Positions 19,936 through 29,124 of a DNA stretch of 64,000 nucleotides are shown in pieces (position 1 is the first letter of the stretch; the number at the start of each line of letters is the position of its first letter). A program made the translations under genes and the position numbers. The notes beneath the pieces are model-generated. The model did no database searches. It was given only the letters and a program-made list of their open reading frames with translations, and had not been told where the DNA came from. The DNA comes from Actinomadura sp. NAK00032 (GTDB lineage: Bacteria > Actinomycetota > Actinomycetes > Streptosporangiales > Streptosporangiaceae), in assembly GCF_013364275.1 (NCBI RefSeq), contig NZ_CP054932.1, forward strand, positions 3,224,001-3,288,000. Reading direction: 5' to 3'.

Positions 19936-22041
19936 GTGACGAAGGACGGCGGGGGGACGGACCTGATCCCGGGGCTGGACGACCTTCCCCGGGCTCCTGC
20001 CGGCAAGCCCGACAAGCCCGGCAGACCGAAGAAGGCGGGCAGGTCTGGCGGGCGGAAGGGGGCGCGCAGCCCGGCCGGTGAGCTGCCCGTGGCGCGGATC
20101 GCGGTCGACATGTCGCTGCCGCACCTGGACCGGCCCTTCGACTACCTGGTGCCCGCCGAGCTGGACGCCCGGACGGTGCCGGGGTGCCGGGTGCGGGTCC
20201 GGTTCGCCGGGCAGCTCGTCGACGGGTTCGTGCTGGAGCGCGCCGCCGAGAGCGGCCATGACGGCACGCTGCTGTTCCTGGAGCGGGTGACCTCGTCCGA
20301 GGCCGTCCTGACGCCGGAGATCGCCGCGCTGGCCCGGGAGGTGGCCGACCGGTACGCGGGCACGTTCGCGGACGTCCTCCGCCTGGCGGTCCCGCCCCGG
20401 CACGCCCGGGTGGAGGCCGAGCCCGTGCCGGAGCCGGAAGAGCCCGAGGCCGAAGCGGAGCCGGGGGCCGATGACCCCGGCGTGTGGGGCGACTACCCGG
20501 CCGGTCCGTCGTTCTTGAGCGCGCTCGCCGACGGGAGGGCACCGCGTGCCGTCTGGACGGCGCTGCCAGGGCCCGGCTGGGCGGCCGCCATAGCGCGTGC
20601 CGTCGCGGCCACCCTGAGCAGTGGGCGCGGTGCGATCGTCGTGGTGGCCGACGGGCGCGATGTTGCGCGCGTGGACACCGCCCTCAAGGCCGAGCTGGAG
20701 GAGGGCCTGCACGTCGCCCTGACGGCGGAGCTCGGCCCGGCCGAGCGCTACCGGAGGTGGCTCGCCGTCCTGCGCGGCAGGGCGCGGGCGGTCGTCGGCA
20801 CGCGCGCGGCCATGTTCGCGCCCGTCACCGACCTCGGCCTCGTCGTGCTGTGGGACGACGGCGACGACGTCCACGCCGAACCCCACGCGCCGTACCCGCA
20901 CCCCCGCGACGTCCTCGCGCTGCGCGCGCACAGGGCGAACGCGGGCGCGCTCATCGGCGGTTTCACCCGGACCACCGACGCCACCCAGCTGGTGGAGACG
21001 GGCTGGGCGCACGCGCTCGCGGCCGCCCGCGACGGCGTCCGGGCCGCGATGCCCCGCGTCCGGTACGTGGGGGAGGACGCGCAGCTCGCACGCGACGCCG
21101 CCGCGCGCACGGCGCGCCTGCCGAACGTCGCGTTCGAGGCCGCTCGGAGCGCCCTGGAGGACGGGCCCGTCCTCGTGCAGGTGCCCAGGCGCGGGTACGT
21201 CCCCGGCATCGCGTGCGGGCGCTGCCGTGAGCCGGCCCGGTGCCAGGCGTGCCAGGGGCCGCTGTCGCTGGCGTCGTCCCATGCCGCCCCCTACTGCCGG
21301 TGGTGCGGGCGCATCGCGGGCGACTGGCACTGCCCCGAATGCGGCTTCTTCCAGGTGCGCGCCGTCGTGGTGGGCGCGAAACGCACGGCGGAGGAGCTGG
21401 GCAGGGCGTTCCCCGGCGTCCCCGTACGCACGTCCGGGCGCGACGCGATACTCGAACGGGTCGGCCCAGAGCGTGCTCTGGTGGTGTCCACGCCAGGGGC
21501 GGAGCCCCCGGCCGACGAGGGCTACAGGGCCGCGCTGCTGCTGGACGGCTGGGTGCTGCTGGGCCGCCCCGACCTGCGCGCGGGTGAGGAGGCGCTGCGC
21601 CGCTGGATGAACGCGGCGTCGCTGGTCCGCCCGCAGGGGCCGGTCATCGTGGCCGCCGAAGGGTCGCTTCCGGCCGTGCAGGCGCTCGTCCGCTGGGACC
21701 CGGCCACCTACGCCGAGCGCGAGCTGGCCGAGCGGAGGGAGGCGGGGTTCCCGCCCGCCGCGCGGATGGCGTCGCTCACCGGCTCCCCGGCCGCGATCCG
21801 GGAGCTTCTGGCCGATGCCAGGCTGCCGGAGGGGGCGGAGGTGCTCGGGCCGGTTCCGGTGCCCGTCCCCGCGGCGCAGGCGGGAACCGGCGTCCAGGAG
21901 AAGGAACGCGCGCTGATACGGGTGTCCCGTCCCGCAGGACACGCCCTGGCGCGCGCGCTGAAGGAATCCCAGGGTGTGCGCAGTGCGCGTAAAGCCACGG
22001 AGACCGTACGCGTCCAGATCGACCCCCTGGAGCTGATCTGA
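19936..22041 (+). CDS. priA: PriA-like primosomal protein, helicase motifs degenerate, about 701 aa
   Basis: The order (N-terminal DNA-binding domain, helicase-like region, cysteine-rich zinc domain, C-terminal domain) matches PriA. The zinc region has CGRCREPARCQACQG then CRWCGR and CPECG. The helicase core is decayed: there is no Walker A GxGK(S/T), and the DEAH-box position reads LWDDGDD. This decay is known for actinobacterial PriA homologues, so a structural or loading role without ATP-driven unwinding is likely. The GTG at 19936 with GGGGAGC upstream is preferred over 19894. It sits downstream of metK, as in other actinomycetes. Confidence 0.88.
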   Translation: MTKDGGGTDLIPGLDDLPRAPAGKPDKPGRPKKAGRSGGRKGARSPAGELPVARIAVDMSLPHLDRPFDYLVPAELDARTVPGCRVRVRFAGQLVDGFVLERAAESGHDGTLLFLERVTSSEAVLTPEIAALAREVADRYAGTFADVLRLAVPPRHARVEAEPVPEPEEPEAEAEPGADDPGVWGDYPAGPSFLSALADGRAPRAVWTALPGPGWAAAIARAVAATLSSGRGAIVVVADGRDVARVDTALKAELEEGLHVALTAELGPAERYRRWLAVLRGRARAVVGTRAAMFAPVTDLGLVVLWDDGDDVHAEPHAPYPHPRDVLALRAHRANAGALIGGFTRTTDATQLVETGWAHALAAARDGVRAAMPRVRYVGEDAQLARDAAARTARLPNVAFEAARSALEDGPVLVQVPRRGYVPGIACGRCREPARCQACQGPLSLASSHAAPYCRWCGRIAGDWHCPECGFFQVRAVVVGAKRTAEELGRAFPGVPVRTSGRDAILERVGPERALVVSTPGAEPPADEGYRAALLLDGWVLLGRPDLRAGEEALRRWMNAASLVRPQGPVIVAAEGSLPAVQALVRWDPATYAERELAERREAGFPPAARMASLTGSPAAIRELLADARLPEGAEVLGPVPVPVPAAQAGTGVQEKERALIRVSRPAGHALARALKESQGVRSARKATETVRVQIDPLELI

Positions 22042-22057
22042 CCAATAGGGTTCTCGG

Positions 22058-23866
22058 GTGGCCGACAACTGGGTGGAGAGCACCGCCGGCGACCTGCGGC
22101 GGTGGGCGGACGAACGCGGCGAGGCGCTGGACGAGCAGGGGGTCCGCATCCTGCTCGGCCTGGCGCGCGAGGAGATGGGCCTGGCGGGGCCGGGCGAGCT
22201 GACCCCGGAGGGGGTCCGCGAGCTGCTGCTGAAGGTCTTCCCCGAGAGCGTGGTCGCCGGGAGCGACGACGTCCCGACCGTCCTGGACGCCTTCCGCAAG
22301 ATCGTCCGCCATCTGGGCGACACCGGCGCGGTCGCCGCGCCGGACGCCGCCGCGCTGGCCGCCGAGATCGACCGGACGGGGCCCGAGTTCGCCGAGGTCG
22401 TGGCCGCCGTCGACAGCGACGAGCGGCAGGCCGCCGCCGAGGTGATCAGCGGGCTGATGCAGGCCGACGGGGTCTCGCTGGACGACCAGGAGGCCGTCGA
22501 CGCGTGGGTGCGCGCGTTCGAGGAGCTGCCCGAGGAAGAGCGCTACGCCCGCACCGAGGAGTACCTGCGGCTGGCCGGCGAGCTGGTCGTCCCGCCGGTC
22601 CGGCAGGCGCCCCGGGACGCGCTGGCCGCCGCCGCGCGCGCCTCCCGGCTGACCGCGTCGGTCCTGGCCCTGGCCGCCTGGACGGGCGAGCGCGCCCTCA
22701 CCGAGCACGACACGCTCACCGACGAGGACATCGACGCCGCCGAGGCCGCCCTCGGGCTGGAGGTCCCCCGCCGCCACGGGCAGCTGGAGGACCAGGGCGA
22801 GCTGGAGCGCCTGTGGTGGGCCGCCGTCGAGGCCGACGTCATCACGGCCGAGAACCGCGGTGCCGCCCCCGGCCCGGCCCTCGCCCGCCTCGGGTCCGAG
22901 GACGACGAGGAGGTCCTCGCCGCCTGGCTGCCGCTGTTCGAGGCCATGGCGGTGCCCGGCCACGACTACGCGGACGGCCTGGACGCGGTGGAGCTCGTCC
23001 AGAACGAGATGACCGGCGTCCTCATCCACCTGTACGAGCAGGAGGAGCCGACGGAGCCGGAGATCCTGGCCGGGGCCCTGCTCGGCCATGTCGAGGAGGC
23101 CTACGACCTCTCCGACGCCGAGGCCATGGGCGCCCTCGTCCGGGACGCGGTGCACCTGGAGCTGGCGACCCTGCGGGACTGGGGGATCGCCGAGCCGTCC
23201 GGCGCGGGGCTCGCGCTGACGCCGCTCGGCGTGTGGGCCGTCCGGGAGCTGCTGCTGGCGGACGGGTTCACCGCCCCCGTGATCGGCGAGCTGGCCGGTG
23301 CCCGCGCGTCCGAGCTGATCGCCGGGCTCACCTGGTACCGGCCCGACGCCGCCGACGAGGAGATCGACGGCTGGCTGGCCGCCCACGATCCCAAGGACGC
23401 CGCCGCCGACCTGCTGGACGTCATGCGCACCGGCGGTCCGGGCGCGCGGAACCTCGCCGCGGCCGTGCTGCACCGCATCGGGCCGGAGGCCGCGGGCGTC
23501 GTGCGCGCCGCGCAAGAGCATCCGCTGGTGTCGCCCTACGCCGCGCTCTGGCTGAACGCCGTCGGCGACCCGTCCGGGCGGGAGCTGGCCCGCGAGGAGT
23601 ACCTGTGGGTGTTCGTCGACACCGTCGCCGGGATGCTGGAGACCGCCGAACCGGCGGAGGCGGTCGAGGCGGCCCTCATCGACGCGCCGCCTGAGGCGGA
23701 GATGAAGGACATGGTCGACGGCCTGTGGCGCACCGAGCATCCCGGTGCGGCCGACGTCCTGGAGGCATTGGGCGCGCACCATCCCGACAAGGCGACCGCC
23801 AAGGCCGCGCGTACCGCCGCCTACAAGGCGCGCTCGGCGGGCCAGGGGGCGCACCGCGGCGTGTGA
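22058..23866 (+). CDS. Conserved hypothetical protein, helical-repeat-like, 602 aa
   Basis: This is a soluble, acidic, mostly alpha-helical protein rich in Ala/Glu/Leu. The N-terminal two thirds read like a regulatory or scaffold protein, and the last 200 residues contain short helix pairs (for example MLETAEPAEAVEAALIDAPP) of HEAT-like appearance. No catalytic motif, signal peptide or membrane segment was seen. The GTG start is 16 nt after priA, suggesting co-transcription with it. I do not recognise a function. Confidence 0.75.
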   Translation: MADNWVESTAGDLRRWADERGEALDEQGVRILLGLAREEMGLAGPGELTPEGVRELLLKVFPESVVAGSDDVPTVLDAFRKIVRHLGDTGAVAAPDAAALAAEIDRTGPEFAEVVAAVDSDERQAAAEVISGLMQADGVSLDDQEAVDAWVRAFEELPEEERYARTEEYLRLAGELVVPPVRQAPRDALAAAARASRLTASVLALAAWTGERALTEHDTLTDEDIDAAEAALGLEVPRRHGQLEDQGELERLWWAAVEADVITAENRGAAPGPALARLGSEDDEEVLAAWLPLFEAMAVPGHDYADGLDAVELVQNEMTGVLIHLYEQEEPTEPEILAGALLGHVEEAYDLSDAEAMGALVRDAVHLELATLRDWGIAEPSGAGLALTPLGVWAVRELLLADGFTAPVIGELAGARASELIAGLTWYRPDAADEEIDGWLAAHDPKDAAADLLDVMRTGGPGARNLAAAVLHRIGPEAAGVVRAAQEHPLVSPYAALWLNAVGDPSGRELAREEYLWVFVDTVAGMLETAEPAEAVEAALIDAPPEAEMKDMVDGLWRTEHPGAADVLEALGAHHPDKATAKAARTAAYKARSAGQGAHRGV

Positions 23867-23957
23867 AGCGGCGTGTGATTCACGGCCGGATGTCTCCGTA
23901 GACTGGACGGATACATCGGCAGAACGTCAGAAGACCTTGCAGGGAACGGAGTCCCCG

Positions 23958-24503
23958 TTGGCCGTCAAGCCCATCCGCCTCTTCGGCGACCCCGTGCTGC
24001 GCACGCCCGCGGAGCCGGTGAAGGACTTCGACAAGGAGCTGCGCCAGCTCGTCAAGGACCTCACCGACACGATGATCGACGCTCCCGGCGCGGGCCTGGC
24101 CGCGCCGCAGCTCGGCGTGGGCCTGCGCGTGTTCACCTACTACGTCGACGACAGGCTCGGGCACCTGGTCAACCCCACGCTCGACCTGACCGACGAGCTG
24201 GAGACCGACGACGAGGGCTGCCTGTCCCTGCCCGGCCTCGCGTTCCCCACGCCGCGCTCCCTCGGGGTGGTGGCCAAGGGCTTCAACATGCACGGCGAGC
24301 CCATCACGCTGGAGGGCACGCACCTGCTGGCCCGCTGCGTCCAGCACGAGACCGACCACCTCGACGGGATCATCTTCATCGACCGGATGGACCCCGAGCA
24401 GCGCAAGGCGGCGATGAAGGCGATCCGGGAGGCCGAGTGGTTCGGCGACCCGGTCCCCGTCGTCAAGGAGTCGCCGCACCGGACCCTCGGGCAGGCGATC
24501 TAG
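23958..24503 (+). CDS. def: Peptide deformylase, 181 aa
   Basis: Def removes the formyl group from N-terminal formyl-methionine. The three family motifs are present: GAGLAAPQLG, EGCLSLPG (metal-binding Cys) and QHETDHLDG (HExxH). The conserved start AVKPIRLFGDPVLRTPAEPV follows a TTG at 23958 with AGGGAACGGAG upstream, so TTG is preferred over distant upstream ATGs that overlap the previous gene. It abuts fmt with no gap; deformylase and formyltransferase form a functional pair. Confidence 0.95.
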   Translation: MAVKPIRLFGDPVLRTPAEPVKDFDKELRQLVKDLTDTMIDAPGAGLAAPQLGVGLRVFTYYVDDRLGHLVNPTLDLTDELETDDEGCLSLPGLAFPTPRSLGVVAKGFNMHGEPITLEGTHLLARCVQHETDHLDGIIFIDRMDPEQRKAAMKAIREAEWFGDPVPVVKESPHRTLGQAI

Positions 24504-25430
24504 GTGCGGCTGGTCTTCGCGGGCACCCCGGACACCGCGCTCCCGGCGCTCACGGCGCTGCTGGGGTCCTCGCACGAGGTGGTCGGTGTCGTGACCCGCC
24601 CCGACCGCCCGGCGGGCCGTGGGCGGCGGCTCAGCGCCTCTCCGGTGGGCGAGCTGGCCGCCGAGGCCGGCGTCGAGGTGCTCAAGCCCGCCAAGGTCCG
24701 CGACCCCGAGTTCCTCGACCGGCTGCGCGAGATCGCGCCCGACTGCTGCCCGGTCGTGGCCTACGGGGCGCTGCTGCCCCGCGAGGCCCTGGACATCCCG
24801 CGGCACGGCTGGGTGAACCTGCACTTCTCGCTGCTGCCCGCCTGGCGCGGCGCGGCACCGGTCCAGCGTGCGATCCTGCACGGCGACGACATGACCGGCG
24901 CGGCCACGTTCCAGATCGAGGAGGGTCTCGACACCGGCCCGGTGTTCGGCGTCCTCACCGAGCCGATCCAGCCGGCCGACACCTCCGGCGAGCTGCTGGG
25001 GCGGCTCGCCGTCGCCGGGGCGAGCCTGCTGCTGGACACCATGAACGGCATCGAGGCTGGCGTCCTCGAACCCCGCCCGCAGCCGACCGAGGGCGTGTCC
25101 CACGCGGCGAAGCTCACACCCGAGGACGGCCACGTCGACTGGGGGAGCCCGGCCCTGCACATCGACCGCCTCGTGCGCGCCTGTACGCCCGCCCCCGGCG
25201 CGTGGACGAGCTTCCGCGACGCGCGCGTCAAGCTGGGGCCGGTCCGCCTCGCACCGGACGCCGACAAGCTCGCGCCGGGCGAGATCCGTCCCGGGAAGAG
25301 CGAGGTGCTGGTGGGAACGGCCACGCACCCCGTCGCGCTCGGCGACGTCCAGCCGCAGGGCAAGCGCCTCATGGCCGCCGCCGACTGGGCACGCGGCGTC
25401 AACCTCACCGTCAAGGACGCACTGCACTGA
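24504..25430 (+). CDS. fmt: Methionyl-tRNA formyltransferase, 308 aa
   Basis: Fmt formylates initiator Met-tRNA using 10-formyl-tetrahydrofolate. The N-terminal Rossmann-like domain starts [18 protein letters not shown], and the catalytic region [20 protein letters not shown] holds the Asn-His pair. The C-terminal OB-like domain contains [11 protein letters not shown]. The GTG at 24504 begins directly after the def stop, and the stop shares a base with the rsmB ATG. Confidence 0.96.
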   Translation: MRLVFAGTPDTALPALTALLGSSHEVVGVVTRPDRPAGRGRRLSASPVGELAAEAGVEVLKPAKVRDPEFLDRLREIAPDCCPVVAYGALLPREALDIPRHGWVNLHFSLLPAWRGAAPVQRAILHGDDMTGAATFQIEEGLDTGPVFGVLTEPIQPADTSGELLGRLAVAGASLLLDTMNGIEAGVLEPRPQPTEGVSHAAKLTPEDGHVDWGSPALHIDRLVRACTPAPGAWTSFRDARVKLGPVRLAPDADKLAPGEIRPGKSEVLVGTATHPVALGDVQPQGKRLMAAADWARGVNLTVKDALH

Positions 25431-26836
25431 TGCCACCCGCCCGCAACCGCCGCCACGCTCCGAACCGCAGGCCCGGCGGCCCCCGCCGGACGGGCCGCCC
25501 GCAGGACCTGGTCCGCCGCACCGCGTTCGACGTGATCCGCGCGGTCGAGACCCGCGACGCCTACGCGAACCTGCTGCTGCCCAAGCGCCTGCACGACCGC
25601 GCCCTGTCCGGACGCGACGCCGCCCTCGCCACCGAGCTGACCTACGGCACCCTGCGCGGCCGCGGCACCTACGACGCGATCCTCGCGCTGTGCAGCGACC
25701 GGGAGCTGCGCCGCGTCGACGCCCCGCTGCTGGACGTCCTGCGCCTCGGCGCGCACCAGATCCTCGCCACCCGCATCCCGCCGCACGCGGCCGTGGGGAC
25801 GGCCGTGGAGCTGGCCCGCTCCGTCGCGGGCCCCGGCCAGGCGAAGTTCGCCAACGCGGTGCTGCGCAAGGTCGCGACCCGCGACATGGACGCCTGGCTG
25901 GAGATCGTGGCCCCCGCCGACGCCGATCCGACGACCCGGCTCTCCATCGCGCACAGCCACCCCAAGTGGATCGTGTCCGCGCTGCGCGACGCCGTCGGGC
26001 CCGGCGAGATCGACGCACTCCTCGCGGCCGACAACGCCCGCCCCAGGGTGACGCTGGTCGCCCGCCCCGGCCGGGCCACACTCCAGGAGCTCTACGAGGC
26101 CGGCGCCGAGCCCGCCCCGTACTCGCCCTACGCCGCCGTCCTGCCCGAAGGCGACCCCGCTGGTATCGCCGCCGTCCGAGAGGGGCGCGCGGCCGTCCAG
26201 GACGAGGCGAGCCAGATGGTCGCCTTGGCGCTGGCCGAGGCGCCTCTGGAGGGCCGTGACTCCCGCTGGGCCGACCTGTGCGCCGGCCCCGGAGGCAAGG
26301 CGGGGATCCTCTCCGCCCTCGCCACCCAGCGCGACGCCCGCCTCCTAGCGGCCGACGTCCAGCCGCACCGCGCGGCGCTCGTCCAGCGTGCGGTCGACGC
26401 GCGCGCGGGCGTGGTCGCGGCCGACGGCACCGCACCCGCCTGGCGTCCCGGGGCCTTCGACCGGGTCATGGTGGACGCGCCCTGCACCGGCCTGGGGGCG
26501 CTCCGCCGCCGCCCCGAGTCCCGCTGGCGGCGGGGCCCCGAAGCGGTCGCCGAACTGGGAGCCCTGCAGCGCGGCCTCCTCACCACGGCACTGGAGTCCG
26601 TCCGTCCCGGCGGCGTGGTCGCCTACGTCACCTGCTCCCCGCACCTGGCCGAGACCCGCGTCGTGGTCGACGACGTCCTGCGCAAGCGCGACGACGTGGA
26701 ACGCCTCGACGCGCCCGCGGTCCTGACCTCGATCAGCGCCGACCTCACCGGTCTGGGGGACGGCCCCTACGCGCAGTTCTGGCCGCACCGCCACGGCACC
26801 GACGCGATGTTCCTGGCCCTTCTGCGCCGGACCTGA
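25430..26836 (+). CDS. rsmB: 16S rRNA (cytosine-967-C5) methyltransferase RsmB, 468 aa
   Basis: The N-terminal NusB-like RNA-binding domain (about residues 25-160: VRRTAFDVIRAVETRDAYAN) precedes a SAM-dependent RsmB/NOP2 methyltransferase domain. That domain has the SAM motif WADLCAGPGGKAGILSALA near residue 280, the first active-site cysteine in VDAPCTGLGALRRRPE, and the catalytic cysteine in YVTCSPH. The first 20 residues are Arg/Pro-rich. It overlaps fmt by one base, completing the def-fmt-rsmB unit. Confidence 0.95.
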   Translation: MPPARNRRHAPNRRPGGPRRTGRPQDLVRRTAFDVIRAVETRDAYANLLLPKRLHDRALSGRDAALATELTYGTLRGRGTYDAILALCSDRELRRVDAPLLDVLRLGAHQILATRIPPHAAVGTAVELARSVAGPGQAKFANAVLRKVATRDMDAWLEIVAPADADPTTRLSIAHSHPKWIVSALRDAVGPGEIDALLAADNARPRVTLVARPGRATLQELYEAGAEPAPYSPYAAVLPEGDPAGIAAVREGRAAVQDEASQMVALALAEAPLEGRDSRWADLCAGPGGKAGILSALATQRDARLLAADVQPHRAALVQRAVDARAGVVAADGTAPAWRPGAFDRVMVDAPCTGLGALRRRPESRWRRGPEAVAELGALQRGLLTTALESVRPGGVVAYVTCSPHLAETRVVVDDVLRKRDDVERLDAPAVLTSISADLTGLGDGPYAQFWPHRHGTDAMFLALLRRT

Positions 26837-26851
26837 GCCACTGGGGGACCC

Positions 26852-27802
26852 GTGCTGACCAGCTTCATGCTCTTCATGTCGTACCTGGGCAGCTCGGCCT
26901 TCTACGTCCCGCTGCTGCTGGCGCTCTTCTGGTGCGTCGCACCGCGCCTCGCGGCGCGGGCGGCGGTCGTCCTGCTGTCGGGCGCGCTCCTCAACACGGT
27001 CCTGAAACTGGTGTTCCACGAGCCGCGCCCCTACTGGACGGACCCCGCCATCAAGGGCAGGCAGTCGCTGTCCTCCTTCGGGATGCCGTCCGGGCACGCC
27101 CAGAACGGCATTGTGGCGTGGGGTTTCTTCGCCGCGCAGACCAGGCGCAGGCTCCTGTGGGTGGGCGCCGCCGTCATCATCGCCTTGATCGGGGTGTCCC
27201 GCGTCTATCTGGGCGTCCACTCGACCAGTCAGGTCCTCGCCGGATGGGCCATCGGCCTGACCCTCCTGGTGGCCGTCCTCGCCCTGGAACCCATTGTCGT
27301 CCCGTGGTGGACCAGCCGCCACCTGGCCGTGCAGTTGGCGCTCTCACTGGCCATCGCCCTGCTGCTGCTGGCAGCGGCCTGGGGCGCGTGGCAGCCGCTG
27401 GAGAACTGGCAGTGGCCCCACGCCTGGGGGGACGCCATCAGGGCGGCCGGAGGCCAGACCGAACCCGTCACCCTGACCGACTCGGCGCGGGCGTCCGGCG
27501 GGCTCGGCGGCGCGATCGCGGGCCTGTCCATACTCGCGGCGCGCGGCTGGTTCGACCCCGGCGGCAACCCCTGGCAGCGGTTGGCGCGCCTCCCGGTGGG
27601 CTTCGCCGGCGCCGTCCTCATCGCCGCGCTGGACGTGCTGCCGGACGGGTCGAACCTCGCCCAGGCGTTCGCCGTCCAGGCACTGCTCGCGCTGTGGGTC
27701 ACCGCCGGCGCGCCGGAGGCGTTCGTCCGGCTGCGCCTGGCCGCCCGCTCCACCCCCGGCATCACCCGGGCGGGTGAGGGCCGGGCCGAACTGCGCCAAT
27801 AG
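26852..27802 (+). CDS. PAP2-family membrane phosphatase, catalytic Asp replaced, 316 aa
   Basis: Three PAP2 motifs are in order: KLVFHEPRP (K-x6-RP) near residue 52, FGMPSGH (PSGH) near 76, and SRVYLGVHSTSQ near 115, where the canonical final Asp of SR-x5-H-x3-D is Gln. About eight hydrophobic segments place it in the cytoplasmic membrane with the active site outside. Family members dephosphorylate phosphatidic acid, undecaprenyl pyrophosphate or similar lipids. The Ser/Arg/His core remains, so activity may be altered rather than lost. The C-terminal half adds several unassigned helices. It starts 15 nt after rsmB. Confidence 0.85.
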   Translation: MLTSFMLFMSYLGSSAFYVPLLLALFWCVAPRLAARAAVVLLSGALLNTVLKLVFHEPRPYWTDPAIKGRQSLSSFGMPSGHAQNGIVAWGFFAAQTRRRLLWVGAAVIIALIGVSRVYLGVHSTSQVLAGWAIGLTLLVAVLALEPIVVPWWTSRHLAVQLALSLAIALLLLAAAWGAWQPLENWQWPHAWGDAIRAAGGQTEPVTLTDSARASGGLGGAIAGLSILAARGWFDPGGNPWQRLARLPVGFAGAVLIAALDVLPDGSNLAQAFAVQALLALWVTAGAPEAFVRLRLAARSTPGITRAGEGRAELRQ

Positions 27803-27814
27803 ACTCGGGGCATC

Positions 27815-28492
27815 ATGGCTCCTCAGATCTCACCCAGCATCCTGTCCGCCGACTTCGCCCGCCTGGCCGAGGAGATCGCGCGCATCTCCGGTTCCGCCGA
27901 CTGGGTCCACGTCGACGTCATGGACAACCACTTCGTCCCGAACCTCACCCTCGGGCTGCCGGTCGTCCAGGCCCTGCTGGACCACAGCCCGCTGCCGCTC
28001 GACTGCCACCTGATGATCGAGGACCCCGACCGCTGGGCGCCGGAGTACGCCGAGGCGGGCGCGAAGAGCGTCACCATCCACGCCGAGGCGGCGAAGGCCC
28101 CCATCCGCACCCTGCGCGCCATCCGCGCCGCCGGCGCGCGCGCGGGCCTCGGCGTCAACCCGGCCACCCCGGTGGACGGCTTCGAGGACATCCTCGGCGA
28201 GATCGACATGCTCCTGCTGATGACCGTCGAGCCGGGCTTCGGCGGCCAGAAGTTCCTGGACGTCGTCCTGCCCAAGGTCCGTCGCGCGCGCGAGCTGATC
28301 AAGGGCCGCGACCTGCCCGTCTGGCTGCAGGTGGACGGCGGCGTCAGCGCCGAGACGATCGAGCGCTGCGCCGAGGCCGGCGCGGACGTCTTCGTGGCGG
28401 GCAGCGCCGTCTACGGCGCCGACGACCCGGCCGAGGCGATCCGCAACCTCCGCGCCCAGGCCGAGGAGGCCACGGCCAAGGCGAACTGGTGA
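27815..28492 (+). CDS. rpe: Ribulose-phosphate 3-epimerase, 225 aa
   Basis: Rpe interconverts ribulose 5-phosphate and xylulose 5-phosphate in the pentose phosphate pathway. The TIM barrel carries [32 protein letters not shown] with metal ligands, [21 protein letters not shown] and VDGGVSAET, all family signatures. The stop overlaps the start of the HAD phosphatase gene by 4 nt (GTGA). Confidence 0.96.
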   Translation: MAPQISPSILSADFARLAEEIARISGSADWVHVDVMDNHFVPNLTLGLPVVQALLDHSPLPLDCHLMIEDPDRWAPEYAEAGAKSVTIHAEAAKAPIRTLRAIRAAGARAGLGVNPATPVDGFEDILGEIDMLLLMTVEPGFGGQKFLDVVLPKVRRARELIKGRDLPVWLQVDGGVSAETIERCAEAGADVFVAGSAVYGADDPAEAIRNLRAQAEEATAKANW

Positions 28493-29124
28493 TCCTGCCC
28501 TGCGCGGCCGTGCTGTTCGACGTGGACGGCACCCTGGTCGACTCCACGCCCCTCGTCGAGCGCGCGGCCCGCGCCTGGGCCGCCGAGTACGGCATCGACC
28601 CGGACGAGTTCCTGTCCGACGCCCACGGCCGCCGCACGAGCGACCGCGTAGCCGACTTCCTCCCACCCGACCAGGTCGCCGACGCCACCGCCCGCCTAGA
28701 CGCCCTGGAATCAACCGGCACCGACGGCATCACGGCCCTCCCCGGCGCGGTGGACCTCCTGACCACCATGAACGGCCTGCCCCACGCCTTCGTCACCTCG
28801 ATGGACAGGGCCCAACTGAAACTCCGCACGACCGTGGCGGGCGTCCCCGTCCCACCCATAATCGTCACCGCCGAAGACGTCCCGTCCGGCAAACCCGACC
28901 CGTCCGGCTACCTCCAGGCAGCCGCGCACCTGGGCGTCGCCCCGTCCACCTGCTTGGTCATCGAGGACGCCCCAGCCGGCATAGCCGCCGGCCGCGCCGC
29001 CGGCGCCACCGTCCTGGCCGTCCAGACGAGCCACCCGCCGGAAGCCCTCACAGCGGCCCACCACACCGTCCAGACCCTGACCGAAGTGCGGGCGGCCCCG
29101 AAGGGCATCGACTTGCTCAGCTGA
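28489..29124 (+). CDS. HAD-superfamily (subfamily IA) phosphatase, 211 aa
   Basis: Motif [21 protein letters not shown] lies at the N-terminus with both catalytic Asp residues. Motif II is the Thr-Ser in [12 protein letters not shown], motif III the Lys in [14 protein letters not shown], and motif IV is [17 protein letters not shown] small helical cap domain follows motif I, as in sugar-phosphate phosphatases. Coupling to rpe by a 4-nt overlap suggests a sugar-phosphate substrate (inference). The 3' end overlaps the convergent ATPase gene by 8 nt. A degenerate copy of the 3' half lies at 31209-31424. Confidence 0.88.
   Translation: MILPCAAVLFDVDGTLVDSTPLVERAARAWAAEYGIDPDEFLSDAHGRRTSDRVADFLPPDQVADATARLDALESTGTDGITALPGAVDLLTTMNGLPHAFVTSMDRAQLKLRTTVAGVPVPPIIVTAEDVPSGKPDPSGYLQAAAHLGVAPSTCLVIEDAPAGIAAGRAAGATVLAVQTSHPPEALTAAHHTVQTLTEVRAAPKGIDLLS

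Noticed and set aside
16813-22323. Very long minus-strand open frame (about 1836 codons) over metK and priA
   Set aside because: It is antisense to metK, priA and the next gene; only the part in a different frame at 18126-19796 has a real membrane protein. Low-complexity Arg/Gly/Val content is typical of GC-rich shadow frames.
28711-29064. Minus-strand open frame of 117 codons in the HAD gene
   Set aside because: Antisense to HAD motifs II-IV, no independent support.
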